From: Crenobacter intestini
Lineage (GTDB): Bacteria; Pseudomonadota; Gammaproteobacteria; Burkholderiales; Chromobacteriaceae
Assembly: GCF_004919095.1 (NCBI RefSeq)
Contig: NZ_STGJ01000005.1
Location: 143,340-207,339 of the forward strand
Direction: 5' to 3'
Length of the DNA stretch: 64,000 nucleotides
The position numbers were made by a program, and so were the translations under genes. Of the stretch, positions 17,410 through 26,782 are shown in pieces (positions within the stretch are counted from its first letter, which is position 1; each line of letters begins with the position of its first letter). A model generated the notes under the pieces. That model had not been told where the DNA came from. It saw only the letters and a program-made list of their open reading frames with translations, and searched no databases.

Positions 17410-18858
17410 TTAGCGCAGCAGCTGCAGCACCTGCTGCGGCAGCTGGTTGGCCTGCGCCAGCATGGCGGTGCCGGCCTGCTGCAGCACCTGGTTGCGCGAC
17501 ATCTTGGCGGTTTCCGACGCAAAGTCGGCGTCCAGGATACGGCCGCGCGACGCGTTCAGGTTTTCCGAGCTCGACTGCAGGTTGGAGATGGCCGAGCTGA
17601 AACGGTTCTGGTACGCACCGAGGTCGGCGCGCGAGGAGTTGACCGTCGCCAGCGCGGCGTCCAGCACGTCCAGCGCGTCCTGCGCACCCTGTGCCGTGGT
17701 CAGGTTGATCCCCGCCACCGTGCTGATCGTGGACTTGACGGTCGTCCCGAACGCGTCGGCGTCACCATTGGTCAGCGTGATCTGGCCCTTGCTGCTGGTC
17801 AGCTCCACGGTACCCACTTTGGTCGCAGCGACGGCCGTACCTTCGGTCAGGGTGGTGCCGCTGAAATTGATAGATTCAGTAGTCCCTGCATCGCTTGCAA
17901 AAGCGCCCAGCTTGATATCACTACCGTCGGCCGACGTAAGCTTCAGCGAACCTTTGTTACCGTCCACCAGTTTGGCGGTCACCCCCGAATTGCCCGACAC
18001 GCTGTTGATGGCGGCCGCCAGTTCGGTCAGGTCCGCATTGTTGGTCACATTCGCCGACACAGCTTGGCCGTTGAGCGTAAACGATATATTGCCCGCAGCG
18101 CTCAGCGAACCCAGCGTGGCTTCGTTGGTCGCCTTGGCCATCACGCCGACACTCGCGGCTCCCTCGTTGATTTTAGCCGCAATGACCTTGGCATCAGCGT
18201 CCGCTGCGTAACTGATCGTACCGCTTTTACCGCCACCGGCGGTAGTAATGGCAAAACCGGCCGCTGAAGCATTCATACCGTTCGCTCCAATACCTGCCAC
18301 TACCGTACCCGCGACGGTCGGAGTCGCTCCTTTCAGCGTATGACTACCCAGCGCAGTGGCGCGTGCGTCGCCGATCTTGGCGATATCGATGGTCTGGCCG
18401 GCGTTGGCGCCCACCTGGAAGGACTTGGCGGTAAAAGTGCCGTCGAGCAGGTTGGTGCCGTTGAACTGGGTCTGATTGCCGACGCGGGTGATCTCGGAGG
18501 CCAGCTGGTCGACTTCACTCTGGATCGCCGCCTTGTCGCTGGCGCTATTGGTCGCGTTGGCTGCCTGCACCGCCAGTTCGCGGATGCGCTGCAGGTTGTT
18601 GCCGATCTCGCCCAGCGCGCCTTCGGCGGTCTGCGCGAGCGAAATGCCGTCGTTGGCGTTGCGCTTGGCCTGGTCGAGGCCGCGGATCTGGCTGCTCATG
18701 CGCTCGGAAATGGCGAGGCCGGCGGCGTCGTCCTTGGCGCTGTTGATGCGCAGGCCGGAGGACAGGCGTTGCAGCGAGGTCTGCAGCGCGCCTTGCGAGC
18801 TGGCCAGGTTACGCTGGGAGTTGAGCGAAGCGACGTTGGTGTTGATGGCCATCGACAT
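17410..18858 (-). CDS. fliC: Flagellin FliC
   Basis: A 482-residue filament subunit. The conserved N-terminal D0/D1 region reads MSMAINTNVASLNSQRNL...LQRLSSGLRINSAKDDAAGLAISERM and the C-terminal D1/D0 region LGAYQNRFSSAISNLQSSSENLNASRGRILDADFASETAKMSRNQVLQQAGTAMLAQANQLPQQVLQLLR. The centre (about 175-400) is the hypervariable D2/D3 part, Ala/Thr/Gly-rich. AGGAGC lies eight bases before ATG 18858. It is a monocistronic unit with its own sigma-28 promoter and terminator. The middle has slightly lower GC than its surroundings, common for flagellin surface domains. Confidence 0.98.
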   Translation of the reverse strand: MSMAINTNVASLNSQRNLASSQGALQTSLQRLSSGLRINSAKDDAAGLAISERMSSQIRGLDQAKRNANDGISLAQTAEGALGEIGNNLQRIRELAVQAANATNSASDKAAIQSEVDQLASEITRVGNQTQFNGTNLLDGTFTAKSFQVGANAGQTIDIAKIGDARATALGSHTLKGATPTVAGTVVAGIGANGMNASAAGFAITTAGGGKSGTISYAADADAKVIAAKINEGAASVGVMAKATNEATLGSLSAAGNISFTLNGQAVSANVTNNADLTELAAAINSVSGNSGVTAKLVDGNKGSLKLTSADGSDIKLGAFASDAGTTESINFSGTTLTEGTAVAATKVGTVELTSSKGQITLTNGDADAFGTTVKSTISTVAGINLTTAQGAQDALDVLDAALATVNSSRADLGAYQNRFSSAISNLQSSSENLNASRGRILDADFASETAKMSRNQVLQQAGTAMLAQANQLPQQVLQLLR

Positions 18859-18931
18859 GATGATGCTCCTAAACGATTGACTTCAGGCCTGCCGCTGCCG
18901 ACCCCATGCCGGTGCGCTGCCTTCCCACCGT

Positions 18932-18958
18932 TTATCGGCGCCCCCCAAGCAAGCTTTA
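18932..18958 (-). promoter_or_regulatory. Sigma-28 (FliA) promoter of fliC
   Basis: On the minus strand TAAAGCTT (complement of 18951-18958), an 11-base spacer and GCCGATAA (complement of 18932-18939). This matches the FliA consensus TAAAGTTT-N11-GCCGATAA in all but one base, about 75 bases upstream of the fliC start codon. Confidence 0.92.
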
Positions 18959-19001
18959 GCGCCTTTTTATATTTTTTGCATCAATCCCGCCGGATGGCAC
19001 C

Positions 19002-19163
19002 GTAGGATGGGTGGAGGCGAAGCCGTAACCCATCCGGTGCGACCACGCCCGATGCGCTCGCATCCGGTGCGAGCACACACACCTGATGGCTTGCGCTGCG
19101 CGCGGCAGCGGAGTGTTGCGTGTCTACGCCGGATGGGTTGCGCTGCGCTCCACCCATCCTACG
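19002..19163. repeat. Inverted pair of REP elements upstream of the RAYT gene
   Basis: Left copy at 19002-19037 and right copy at 19129-19163, facing each other, each with GTAGGATGGGTG(G) at its outer end and an inner ACCCATCCGG. The space between holds shorter CATCCGGTGCGA direct repeats (at about 19031 and 19061). The unit has the shape of a bacterial interspersed mosaic element. It fills most of the gap between fliC and the transposase gene. Confidence 0.85.
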
Positions 19164-19213
19164 CTTCACCCATTCGGCGCCGTGCGGTGCGGCGGGGCAA
19201 GTGGGAGCATGCG

Positions 19214-19714
19214 ATGACGGCTTACCGGCGCTGGCGCGTGGCGGGGGCGAGCTACTTTTTCACGGTGGTGCTGGCCGAGCGGGGCAGCCGCCTGCTGGTC
19301 GCCCGCATCGACGCCTTGCGCGAGGCGTTCGCGTGCGTGATGCACGAGCGGCCGTTCCGCATCGACGCGGCGGTGGTGCTGCCCGACCACCTGCACTGCA
19401 TCTGGACGCTGCCCTCCGGCGACAGCGACTACCCCGAGCGCTGGCGGCGCATCAAGGTCGCCTTCACGCGCCGGGTACCGGATCTTGTCCCGCCCTCGGC
19501 CAGCCGGCAAGAAAAGGGCGAGCGCGGCGTCTGGCAACGCCGCTACTGGGAACACCTGATCAGGGACGAGGCCGACTGGTGCCACCACGTCGATTACATC
19601 CACTTCAACCCGGTCAAGCACCACCTGGTCGCGCGCGTGCGGGACTGGCCGTACTCCAGCTTCCACCGCTTTGTTGCCGCCGGCGTCTACCCGGCAGACT
19701 GGCCGGACACATGA
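19214..19714 (+). CDS. REP-associated tyrosine transposase (RAYT, Y1 family)
   Basis: A 166-residue HUH single-strand nuclease of the IS200/IS605-like Y1_Tnp family that cuts REP hairpins. The HUH motif is PDHLHCIW (around residue 58), and the catalytic Tyr lies in DWCHHVDYIHFNPVKHHLV with the conserved N and K. YRRWRVAGASYFFTVVL is the usual RAYT start. The gene is framed on both sides by inverted REP pairs (19002-19163 and 19724-19810), which is the diagnostic arrangement of domesticated RAYTs. No IS ends or target duplications were seen, so it is not a normal IS200. Start ATG 19214 chosen by family length. Confidence 0.93.
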   Translation: MTAYRRWRVAGASYFFTVVLAERGSRLLVARIDALREAFACVMHERPFRIDAAVVLPDHLHCIWTLPSGDSDYPERWRRIKVAFTRRVPDLVPPSASRQEKGERGVWQRRYWEHLIRDEADWCHHVDYIHFNPVKHHLVARVRDWPYSSFHRFVAAGVYPADWPDT

Positions 19715-19723
19715 ACGTACAAC

Positions 19724-19810
19724 GTAGGATGGGTGAAGGCGCAGCCGCAACCCATCCGATGCAAAACATGCTCGTCCGGATGGGTTTCGCTGCGCTTCAC
19801 CCATCCTACG
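19724..19810. repeat. Inverted pair of REP elements downstream of the RAYT gene
   Basis: Copies at 19724-19758 (GTAGGATGGGTGAAGGCGCA... ACCCATCC) and 19775-19810 (TCCGGATGGGT ... CACCCATCCTACG) in opposite orientation, starting ten bases after the transposase stop. The last bases of the right copy provide the TAG stop of the following minus-strand gene. Confidence 0.88.
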
Positions 19811-20570
19811 TGTTTGACGTTGAAACGGGCGGACTGCCGGCTCCCCGGCACACCGCCTCGATCAGCTGGCCGACGGTGTCCATGCCGGCCGACAGGCGCA
19901 CCAGGTCAAAGGCGACGGCCTCCTGCGACGCGCCCTTGCCTGCCGCGTGGTTGACCACCAGGCACAGGTGCGCGTACGGCAGCTTCAGTTCGCGCGCGAG
20001 CGCGGCTTCGGGCATGCCGGTCATACCGACCACGTCGCAGCCGTCGCGCTCGAGGCGGGCGACCTCGGCGCGGGTCTCCAGCCGCGGGCCCTGGGTGACG
20101 CCGTAGGTCGCGCCGGTGGCGAGCGGCACGCCAAGCTTGCCGGCGGCGGCCAACAGGCGCGCGCGCAGTTGCGGGCAGTACGGGCGGGTGAAGTCGGCGT
20201 GCACCACCGGCTGGTCGGGGCCGTCGAAGTAGGTGTGCTTGCGCCCCCAGGTGTAGTCGATCAGGTCGTCCGGCAACACCAGCGTGCCCGGCACGAGGTC
20301 GGCGCGGATGCCGCCGACCGCGCCGACGGCGAGCACACACTGCACGCCTTGCGAGTGCAGTGCCCACAGGTTGGCGCGGTAGTTGATCTCGTGCGGCGCG
20401 AACGAGTGGCCGTAGCCGTGGCGCGCCATGAACACCACGCCGGTGCCGCCGATGCGCCCGTAGGTCAGCGGGCACGACGGGTCACCGTACGGGGTACGGA
20501 TCACCTGGCGGTGGGTGACTTCGAGGTTGGGCAGGTGGTTGAGCCCCCTGCCGCCGATGATGGCGAGCAT
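19806..20570 (-). CDS. Nucleoside phosphorylase of the MTAP family, probably S-methyl-5'-thioinosine phosphorylase
   Basis: A 254-residue purine nucleoside phosphorylase. MLAIIGGRGLNHL opens with the family GG-G-L motif, followed by RHGYGHSFAPHEINYRANLWAL (phosphate and sugar binding), GAVGGIRADLVPGTLVLPDDLIDYT and VVGMTGMPEAALARELKLPY. The GMTGMPE form fits MTIP, which handles methylthioinosine after deamination of methylthioadenosine, better than MTAP, but this cannot be settled by eye. The final residues SNT and the TAG stop lie at the edge of a REP element, so the C terminus has been set by the repeat. Confidence 0.85.
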   Translation of the reverse strand: MLAIIGGRGLNHLPNLEVTHRQVIRTPYGDPSCPLTYGRIGGTGVVFMARHGYGHSFAPHEINYRANLWALHSQGVQCVLAVGAVGGIRADLVPGTLVLPDDLIDYTWGRKHTYFDGPDQPVVHADFTRPYCPQLRARLLAAAGKLGVPLATGATYGVTQGPRLETRAEVARLERDGCDVVGMTGMPEAALARELKLPYAHLCLVVNHAAGKGASQEAVAFDLVRLSAGMDTVGQLIEAVCRGAGSPPVSTSNT

Positions 20571-20644
20571 CTGGCCTCCTGGCCGGCGAGCGGCGCTGCA
20601 CGCGGGGTGATCTGCGCCTAGTTTGAAACAGCCCCTATTGAAAC

Positions 20645-20672
20645 ACAGCAGCCACCCTCGGGTGGCTGCTGT
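20645..20672. terminator. Strong hairpin downstream of ruvX, probable terminator
   Basis: Thirteen-base perfect arms ACAGCAGCCACCC/GGGTGGCTGCTGT with a two-base loop. In the minus direction, after ruvX (ends 20716), it is followed by GUUUCAAU, a weak U tract. It also lies upstream of the phosphorylase gene start at 20570 and would insulate it. Confidence 0.6.
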
Positions 20673-20715
20673 AGATCAAAAAGGTGAAAAGTGCCGCCAC
20701 TTCGCGGTGCGAACG

Positions 20716-21144
20716 CTACAGGGGCGTGCCCAGACCGTCGAAGAACGACTGCAGGATCGCCTGCGCGGCGACTTGGTCGAGCACCGGCTTTTGCTTGCGG
20801 CCGCGCACGCCGGCTTCGCCCAGCATGCTCTCGGCGACCTGCGAGGTATGCCGCTCGTCGACCATATACACCGGCAGGCCGTAGCGGCTCTTCAGGCGGT
20901 TGCCGAAGCGGGTGGCCAGTCGCGTCATCTCGTGCGGCGTGCCGTCGGCGTGGGTCGGCAGGCCGACCACCAGCGCGACCGGCTGCCAGTCGGTGATCAG
21001 CCGTGCGATCGCCGCGAAGCGCTCGTCGTTGACCACGGTGTCTATCGTCGCGTGCGGATGGGCGATGCCGATCAGCGTCTCGCCCAGCGCGACGCCGATG
21101 CGCCGCTCGCCGAAGTCGAAGCCGAGTACCGAACCTTCAGGCAT
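20716..21144 (-). CDS. ruvX: RuvX/YqgF pre-16S rRNA nuclease
   Basis: A 142-residue RNase H-fold nuclease involved in 5' maturation of 16S r[22 protein letters not shown] carries the first acidic residue (Asp at about 9), [17 protein letters not shown] the second and [17 protein letters not shown] the third; [13 protein letters not shown] is the C-terminal Asp motif. Length is standard. ATG 21144 lies inside the end of yqgE, an eight-base overlap, the usual yqgE-ruvX pairing. Confidence 0.95.
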   Translation of the reverse strand: MPEGSVLGFDFGERRIGVALGETLIGIAHPHATIDTVVNDERFAAIARLITDWQPVALVVGLPTHADGTPHEMTRLATRFGNRLKSRYGLPVYMVDERHTSQVAESMLGEAGVRGRKQKPVLDQVAAQAILQSFFDGLGTPL

Positions 21145-21697
21145 GGCCGACGTCCCCCGACAACAGCATGGGGTCGAATCCCAACAGCGCGATGGCCGCG
21201 TCGTAGCGCGCGTCCGCCGGCAAGGAAAACAGCACCGCCGGGTCGGCGGCGACGGTCAGCCAGGCGTTGGCGGCCAGCTCTTCCTCGAGCTGACCCTTCT
21301 CCCACCCCGAGTAGCCAAGCGACACCAGCATGCGCTCGGGGCCGTTCGCTTCGGAGACGGCGACCAGCACGTCTTTCGAGGTGGTCAGCGCGAGTTCGTC
21401 GTCGACGACCAGGCTCGACTGCCACGAGCCGATCGGGCTGTGCAGCACGAAGCCGCGTTCGGTCTGCACCGGCCCGCCGAACAGCACCGGCTCGGCGGCG
21501 AGGCGGGTGTCGGGCAGCGGCAGTTCGAGCTGTTCGAACAGCTGCGCCATCAGCACGCCGGAGGGTTTGTTGACGATCACCCCCATCGCGCCGTGTTCGC
21601 CGTGGTCGCACAGGTAGATCAGCGAACGGGCAAACAGCGGGTCGACCATATTGGGCATGGCGATCAGGAAGTGGTGGGCAAGGTTTAGCGCGCTCAT
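21137..21697 (-). CDS. yqgE: YqgE/AlgH family protein
   Basis: A 186-residue DUF179 protein with [60 protein letters not shown] and [22 protein letters not shown], the three family blocks. The biochemical role is unknown; the gene is almost always joined to ruvX. Start ATG 21697 matches the family N terminus. It is divergent from smc. Confidence 0.95.
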   Translation of the reverse strand: MSALNLAHHFLIAMPNMVDPLFARSLIYLCDHGEHGAMGVIVNKPSGVLMAQLFEQLELPLPDTRLAAEPVLFGGPVQTERGFVLHSPIGSWQSSLVVDDELALTTSKDVLVAVSEANGPERMLVSLGYSGWEKGQLEEELAANAWLTVAADPAVLFSLPADARYDAAIALLGFDPMLLSGDVGHA

Positions 21698-21833
21698 GTG
21701 CGCATTATGGGTACGCGGCGCACGCAAGGGCAAGGCCGGCCGGGCGGCGTCAGCCGCTTGCGTCCAAGTTCGGCGCGCGCACGCGCTTGCCGTTAGAATC
21801 GGCGTTTTGACTCGCCGCCGCGAAAGAAACACC

Positions 21834-24800
21834 TTGCGCCTCACCCATATCAAGCTTGCCGGCTTCAAATCCTTCGTCGACCCGACCACCATCCCGGTGC
21901 CCGGCCAGCTGGTCGCGGTGATCGGCCCCAACGGGTGCGGCAAGTCGAACGTGATCGACGCGGTGCGCTGGGTGCTCGGCGAGTCGAGCGCCAGGCAGCT
22001 GCGCGGCGAGTCGATGCAGGACGTGATCTTCAACGGTGCGACCACCCGCAAGCCGGTCAGCCGCGCGTCGGTCGAGCTGGTGTTCGACAACGCCGACCAC
22101 GCCCTCGCCGGCAGCTGGGGGCAGTACGCCGAGGTCGCGATCAAGCGGGTGCTGACCCGCCAGGGCGAGTCGAGCTACTACATCAACGGCCAGCAGGTGC
22201 GCCGGCGCGACATCACCGACCTCTTCCTCGGCACCGGCGTCGGCGCGCGCGGCTACGCTGTGATCGAACAGGGCATGATCTCGCGCATCATCGAGGCGCG
22301 CCCGGAGGAGCTGCGCGCCTACCTGGAGGAAGCCGCCGGCGTGTCGCGCTACAAGGAGCGCCGCCGCGAGACCGAACACCGCCTGCGCGACACCCGCGAC
22401 AACCTCGAGCGCATCGCCGACCTCGAGCAGGAACTCGCCCGCCAGGTCGAACACCTGTCGGCGCAGGCCGAGGTCGCCGGCCGCTACCACGACCTCAGGC
22501 ACGCGCTGACCGACAAGCAGAACCTGCTCGCGCTCGCCCGCCGCGAGGAGGCCGCCGCGCAGGAAGCCGCCGCGCGCGCCGAACTTGCGCGCATCGAGAC
22601 CGAGGAAGCCGCGCAGGAAGCCGAGCAGACGCATCTGGAGACCGCGCTCGACAGCAACCGCGAGGCGCACTTTTCCGCCGGCGAGGCGGTGCACGTCGCG
22701 CAGCAGGCGCTGTATGAGGCGAGCGCCCTGCTCTCCCGCCTGGAGGAACAGCAACGCCACCAGGGCGAGCAGCGCGCACGCGTCGAGCGCGAGACGCTAA
22801 AGCTGCAGGCCGAGCGCCAGCAACTGGCCGAAACGCGGGCCGAGCTCGCCGCAGGGCAGGACGAATGGCAGCACCGGCTGGAGGAGGCGCAGCTCGCCGA
22901 GGAAGAGGCGCAGCTCGCCGCGGAATCCGGCGCCGACGCCCTGCCCGACGCCGAGGCGCACTTTGCCGCGGCCGACGCCGCGCTCACCCAGCTTGCCAGC
23001 CGTGAAGCGGCGCTCACCCGCGCGCGCGACCTGGCCGGGCAAAGCCAGCGCCACCACGCCGACACGCTCACGCGCCTGGCGGCACGCCGCCGCGCGCTCG
23101 ACGAGGAACACGCGGCGCTCGCGCTGCCCGAGCCCGAGGCGGTCGGCGCCGCGCAGGCCGCTGCCGACGCCGCGCGCGCGCATCTGGCGACCCAGCGCGC
23201 GCGGCTGGCCACCGAAGAAGAGAAGCTCGCCGCGCTCGCCCGCGAAGCCGAACAGCTCGCGCACGCGCTCGCCGACGCCAGCGCCCGCCACGCGCGCGCC
23301 GACGCCGAGGCCGGCGCGCTCGCAGCACTGATCGCACGCGAGGCGGCGGGCGACGCGCTGGAAGCGGCGCTCTCCCGGCACCCGCTGGGGGCGGCGCCGC
23401 AGCTGTGGCAGTCGCTGGAGGTCACCCCAAACTGGCAGCGCTCGGTGGAAGGGGCGCTGGGGCCGGCCAGGCTCGCTGCGCGCGTGGGCGCCTTGCCCGA
23501 CTTCACCCCGCCGGCGCCGCTCGCCGTCGTCGACACCACCGCCGGCGCGCCAGGCACAGCGCCGGCCACCGCACTCGCCGCGCACGCGCGCGCCGACGCG
23601 CCGTTCGGGCCGGCGCTCGCCGCGTGGCTCACCGGCCTTTACTGCGCCGAGTCGCTTGATGACGCGCTGGCGCGCCGCGGCGAGCTCGCGCCGGGCGCCG
23701 CGTGGGTCACCCCGGAAGGGCACCGCGTCGACGCCCTGAGCGTGCATTACCACGGCAGCGACGCCGGCGGTTCGCTGCTCGAACGCAAGGCGGAACTTGC
23801 GGATGCGCGCGCGCGCGCCGACACCTGCCTGCCGGAAATGGCGTCGCTCACCCGCCGGCGCGACGCGCTCGCGGCCGAACAATCGCTGCGCGCCGAGGCG
23901 CTGCGTGCGCTCAAGGGCGCGCTGACCCGGCAGGAAGAGGCGCTCGCCAGTGCCAGCCTGGAAGCGGTACGCCTCGAACAGATGGCGCGTCAGGGCGCAG
24001 CGCGCGGCGACGCGATCGCGGCCGAGCGCGCGCGCATCCTGGACGAGACGCAGCACGCGCAAGGCGCGATCGACGAGGCGGCCATCGAAGCCGAAGAGGC
24101 CGCGCTCGCGCTGGAAGACGTGCTACTTGCGCTCTCCGCCGCGCGCGAGGCGCGCGAGGCGGCCGCCCGCGCGCAGGAAGCGGTGCGGGGCCGCGCGCGC
24201 GAAGACGAGCGGCGGCTGCACGCGTGCGCGCTCGCGCTGCAGGACGCCCGCCAGCGCTCGGCGGAACTGGCACGCCGCGCCGAAGAGGCGGCCGCGCGCG
24301 AAGAAGCACTCGCCGAGCGGCTGCAGACGCTGCTGGAAGAGGCCGAAACCGTCGAGGAGACCGTCGCGCCGGACGCGCTGTACGCGGCGCTCGCCGAACG
24401 CGAGGCGCGCGAGGCGGCGCTCGCCACCTGCCGCGACGCGCAGAACGCGCTGGCCACCCAGCAGCGTGAACTGGTCGCCGCCAGCCACGCACTCGCCACC
24501 CGTCTGCCCGAACTGCGCGAGGCGCGCAGCCAGTGGCTGCTCAGGCACCAGGAAGCAAGGCTCAACGTCGAGCGCTACGCCGGGGAGCTTCTTGAGGCCG
24601 GCGCCAACGAGGCGGCGCTGCGCGAAGCGCTCAGCGACGCGGTCAAGCCCGCCGCGCTCGCCGCCGAGATCGCCCGCCTCGCCCGCGCCATCGAGGCGCT
24701 GGGCGCGGTCAACCTCGCCGCGCTCGAGGAGCTGTCCGAGGCGCGTACCCGCGGCGACTATCTGGCCGCGCAGCGCGCGGACCTCACAGAGGCGATGGCG

Positions 24801-25316
24801 ACGCTGGAAGAGGCGATCGCGCGCATCGACGAGGAGACGCGCGGCCTGCTCTCCACCACCTACGCGGCGGTCAACGCCAAGATGAGCGAGTTCTTCCCAA
24901 CCCTGTTCGGCGGCGGCCGCGCCGAGCTGGTCCTCACCGGCGACGACCTCTTGGACGCCGGCCTGCAGATCATCGCGCAGCCGCCGGGCAAGAAGAACAG
25001 CACCATTCATCTCTTGTCCGGCGGCGAGAAGGCGCTGACCGCGATGAGCCTGGTGTTCGCGCTGTTCTCGCTGAACCCGGCGCCGTTCTGCCTGCTCGAC
25101 GAGGTCGACGCGCCGCTGGACGACGCGAACACCGGCCGCTTCTGCGAGCTGGTCAAGCATATGTCGGCCAACACGCAATTCCTCTATATCAGCCATAACC
25201 GGCTGACCATGGAGATGGCCGAACAGCTGGTCGGCGTGACCATGCAGGAGAAGGGCGTCAGCCGCATCGTCGCCGTCGACATCGTCGAGGCGCTCCGGCT
25301 GCGCGAAACCTCCTGA
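21834..25316 (+). CDS. smc: Chromosome segregation ATPase SMC
   Basis: A protein of about 1160 residues forming the V-shaped SMC dimer that compacts and segregates chromosomes with ScpA/ScpB. Head motifs: Walker A GPNGCGKS at residues 31-38, ABC signature LSGGEKALTAMSLVFALF and Walker B CLLDEVDAPLDDAN near the C terminus; two long Ala/Glu/Arg-rich coiled coils flank a hinge around residues 500-640. The start is taken at TTG 21834 (LRLTHIKLAGFKSFVD), the point where family similarity begins; no ATG is available there and the ribosome site is weak. A TAGAAT element at 21794-21799 may be the -10. Confidence 0.95.
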   Translation: MRLTHIKLAGFKSFVDPTTIPVPGQLVAVIGPNGCGKSNVIDAVRWVLGESSARQLRGESMQDVIFNGATTRKPVSRASVELVFDNADHALAGSWGQYAEVAIKRVLTRQGESSYYINGQQVRRRDITDLFLGTGVGARGYAVIEQGMISRIIEARPEELRAYLEEAAGVSRYKERRRETEHRLRDTRDNLERIADLEQELARQVEHLSAQAEVAGRYHDLRHALTDKQNLLALARREEAAAQEAAARAELARIETEEAAQEAEQTHLETALDSNREAHFSAGEAVHVAQQALYEASALLSRLEEQQRHQGEQRARVERETLKLQAERQQLAETRAELAAGQDEWQHRLEEAQLAEEEAQLAAESGADALPDAEAHFAAADAALTQLASREAALTRARDLAGQSQRHHADTLTRLAARRRALDEEHAALALPEPEAVGAAQAAADAARAHLATQRARLATEEEKLAALAREAEQLAHALADASARHARADAEAGALAALIAREAAGDALEAALSRHPLGAAPQLWQSLEVTPNWQRSVEGALGPARLAARVGALPDFTPPAPLAVVDTTAGAPGTAPATALAAHARADAPFGPALAAWLTGLYCAESLDDALARRGELAPGAAWVTPEGHRVDALSVHYHGSDAGGSLLERKAELADARARADTCLPEMASLTRRRDALAAEQSLRAEALRALKGALTRQEEALASASLEAVRLEQMARQGAARGDAIAAERARILDETQHAQGAIDEAAIEAEEAALALEDVLLALSAAREAREAAARAQEAVRGRAREDERRLHACALALQDARQRSAELARRAEEAAAREEALAERLQTLLEEAETVEETVAPDALYAALAEREAREAALATCRDAQNALATQQRELVAASHALATRLPELREARSQWLLRHQEARLNVERYAGELLEAGANEAALREALSDAVKPAALAAEIARLARAIEALGAVNLAALEELSEARTRGDYLAAQRADLTEAMATLEEAIARIDEETRGLLSTTYAAVNAKMSEFFPTLFGGGRAELVLTGDDLLDAGLQIIAQPPGKKNSTIHLLSGGEKALTAMSLVFALFSLNPAPFCLLDEVDAPLDDANTGRFCELVKHMSANTQFLYISHNRLTMEMAEQLVGVTMQEKGVSRIVAVDIVEALRLRETS

Positions 25317-25330
25317 CGCGCAAGGCATAC

Positions 25331-25373
25331 TTGATCTGCCGCAAGGCGGCCGCGCGGGCGATGGCCGGATAAT
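25331..25373 (+). promoter_or_regulatory. Predicted FNR-type box and -10 element of narK
   Basis: TTGATCTGCCGCAA (25331-25344) matches the FNR consensus TTGAT-N4-ATCAA in eight of ten bases. GATAAT at 25368-25373 fits a -10 box; a start near 25380 would put the FNR centre at about -42, the class II activating position. A weak TTG/GGA-type -35 is not needed at such promoters. Confidence 0.5.
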
Positions 25374-25411
25374 CCGCCGCCCCGCTTCATGACATGGAGT
25401 AACAGACAGCA

Positions 25412-26782
25412 ATGCCCGTCAGTATCCGGCGCTGGGAGCCGGAAAACATCGTCTTCTGGCGCGCGCGCGGCGAACCGATCGCGCGGCGCAACCTCGTGCT
25501 GTCCATCCTCGCGCTACACCTGAACTTCAACGTGTGGATGATGTGGAGCATGGTGGTCGTCAACCTGCCGGCGGTCGGCTTCGTGCTCTCCTCGCAGCAG
25601 CAGTTCCTGCTGGTCGCGATCCCGCCGTTGACCGGCGCACTGATGCGCATCGTCTATTCGTCGGTGTGGAGCTGGGTCGGCGGCGGCCGCTGGCTCGGCA
25701 TCTCGACGCTGCTGCTGCTGATCCCGGCCGTCGGCGTCGCGCAGGTGGTGCAGGATTTGACCACCCCGTTCTGGCTGCTGCTCGCCATCGGCGCCAGTTG
25801 CGGCATCGGCGGCGGCGCGTCGAGCTCACATCTCTCCAACACCGCGCTGTTCTTCCCGAAGTCGGTCAAGGGGCTGGCGATGGGGCTGAACGCCGGCATC
25901 GGCAACCTCGGCGTGTCGGTCGCCCAGCTGCTGATCCCGCTGGCGATCTCGCTGCCGCTGTTCGGCGCGCTCGCAGGCGCGCCGCAGATCTGGGGCCAGG
26001 GCGCCGAAGTGCGCGAAGTGTGGTTGCAGAACGCGGGCTACCTGTGGGTGCTGCCCGTCATCGCGGTCGCCGTCCTCTGCTTCCTGTTCAGCCACGACCT
26101 GCCCAAGCTCAGGCTGACCCCGCTTGACCAGTGGCGGATGATGAAGGACGTCGACACCTGGCGGATCTGCCTGCTCTACATGGGCGCGTACGGCACCTTC
26201 CTCGGCTTCGCCGCGGCGTTCCCGCTGTTGGCGCGCACGCTGTTCCCGCTGGAGGACGCGACCCCCTACCTGTTCGTCGGCCCGATGCTGGCGGCGCTGG
26301 TGCGCCCGTTCGGCGGCTGGCTGGGCGACCGCGTCGGCGGCGGCGTCACCGCGATCGCCTGCTTTGTAGCGATGATCGTGGCCACCCTGGGCCTCTTCGC
26401 CTGTTTGCCGACCGAAGAAAGCGTCGGTTCGTTCTGGGGCTTTCTCGCGCTGTGCCAGGTGCTGTTCATCGCCGCCGGCGTCGGCAATGGCGCGACCTAC
26501 CAGCTCTCGCCCAAGGTGTTCCTGCTCAAGGCCGGCCGCAGCGCGGGCGATGACGTCGCCGAGGCGTACCGGCGCGGCACCCGCGACGGCACCGCGGCGA
26601 TGAGCGTGAGCTCGATCTTCGCCGCGGCCGCCGGCTTCGCGATCCCCGAGACCTTCGGCACCATGCTGCACCTGACCGGCAGCTTCCTGCCCGCCTTCGG
26701 CGTGTTCCTGCTGTTCTACGCCGCGTGCACCTGGGTCGCGTGGCGCCACTACGCGCGCGCTGGGGCGCCGCTGCGTTGCTGA
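25412..26782 (+). CDS. narK: NarK-type nitrate/nitrite MFS transporter
   Basis: A 456-residue inner-membrane protein of the nitrate/nitrite porter family with about twelve membrane segments. The two nitrate signatures are visible: GIGNLGVSVAQLL at residues 162-174 and AGVGNGATYQLSPKVF in the second half; the substrate Arg in the second helix is in ALMRIVYSS (Arg79). The N-terminal PENIVFWRARGEPIARRNL is common in NarK. No nitrate reductase genes are in the window. The stop overlaps the tonB-like start by one base (TGATG). Import of nitrate or nitrite exchange is not decided by sequence. Confidence 0.95.
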   Translation: MPVSIRRWEPENIVFWRARGEPIARRNLVLSILALHLNFNVWMMWSMVVVNLPAVGFVLSSQQQFLLVAIPPLTGALMRIVYSSVWSWVGGGRWLGISTLLLLIPAVGVAQVVQDLTTPFWLLLAIGASCGIGGGASSSHLSNTALFFPKSVKGLAMGLNAGIGNLGVSVAQLLIPLAISLPLFGALAGAPQIWGQGAEVREVWLQNAGYLWVLPVIAVAVLCFLFSHDLPKLRLTPLDQWRMMKDVDTWRICLLYMGAYGTFLGFAAAFPLLARTLFPLEDATPYLFVGPMLAALVRPFGGWLGDRVGGGVTAIACFVAMIVATLGLFACLPTEESVGSFWGFLALCQVLFIAAGVGNGATYQLSPKVFLLKAGRSAGDDVAEAYRRGTRDGTAAMSVSSIFAAAAGFAIPETFGTMLHLTGSFLPAFGVFLLFYAACTWVAWRHYARAGAPLRC

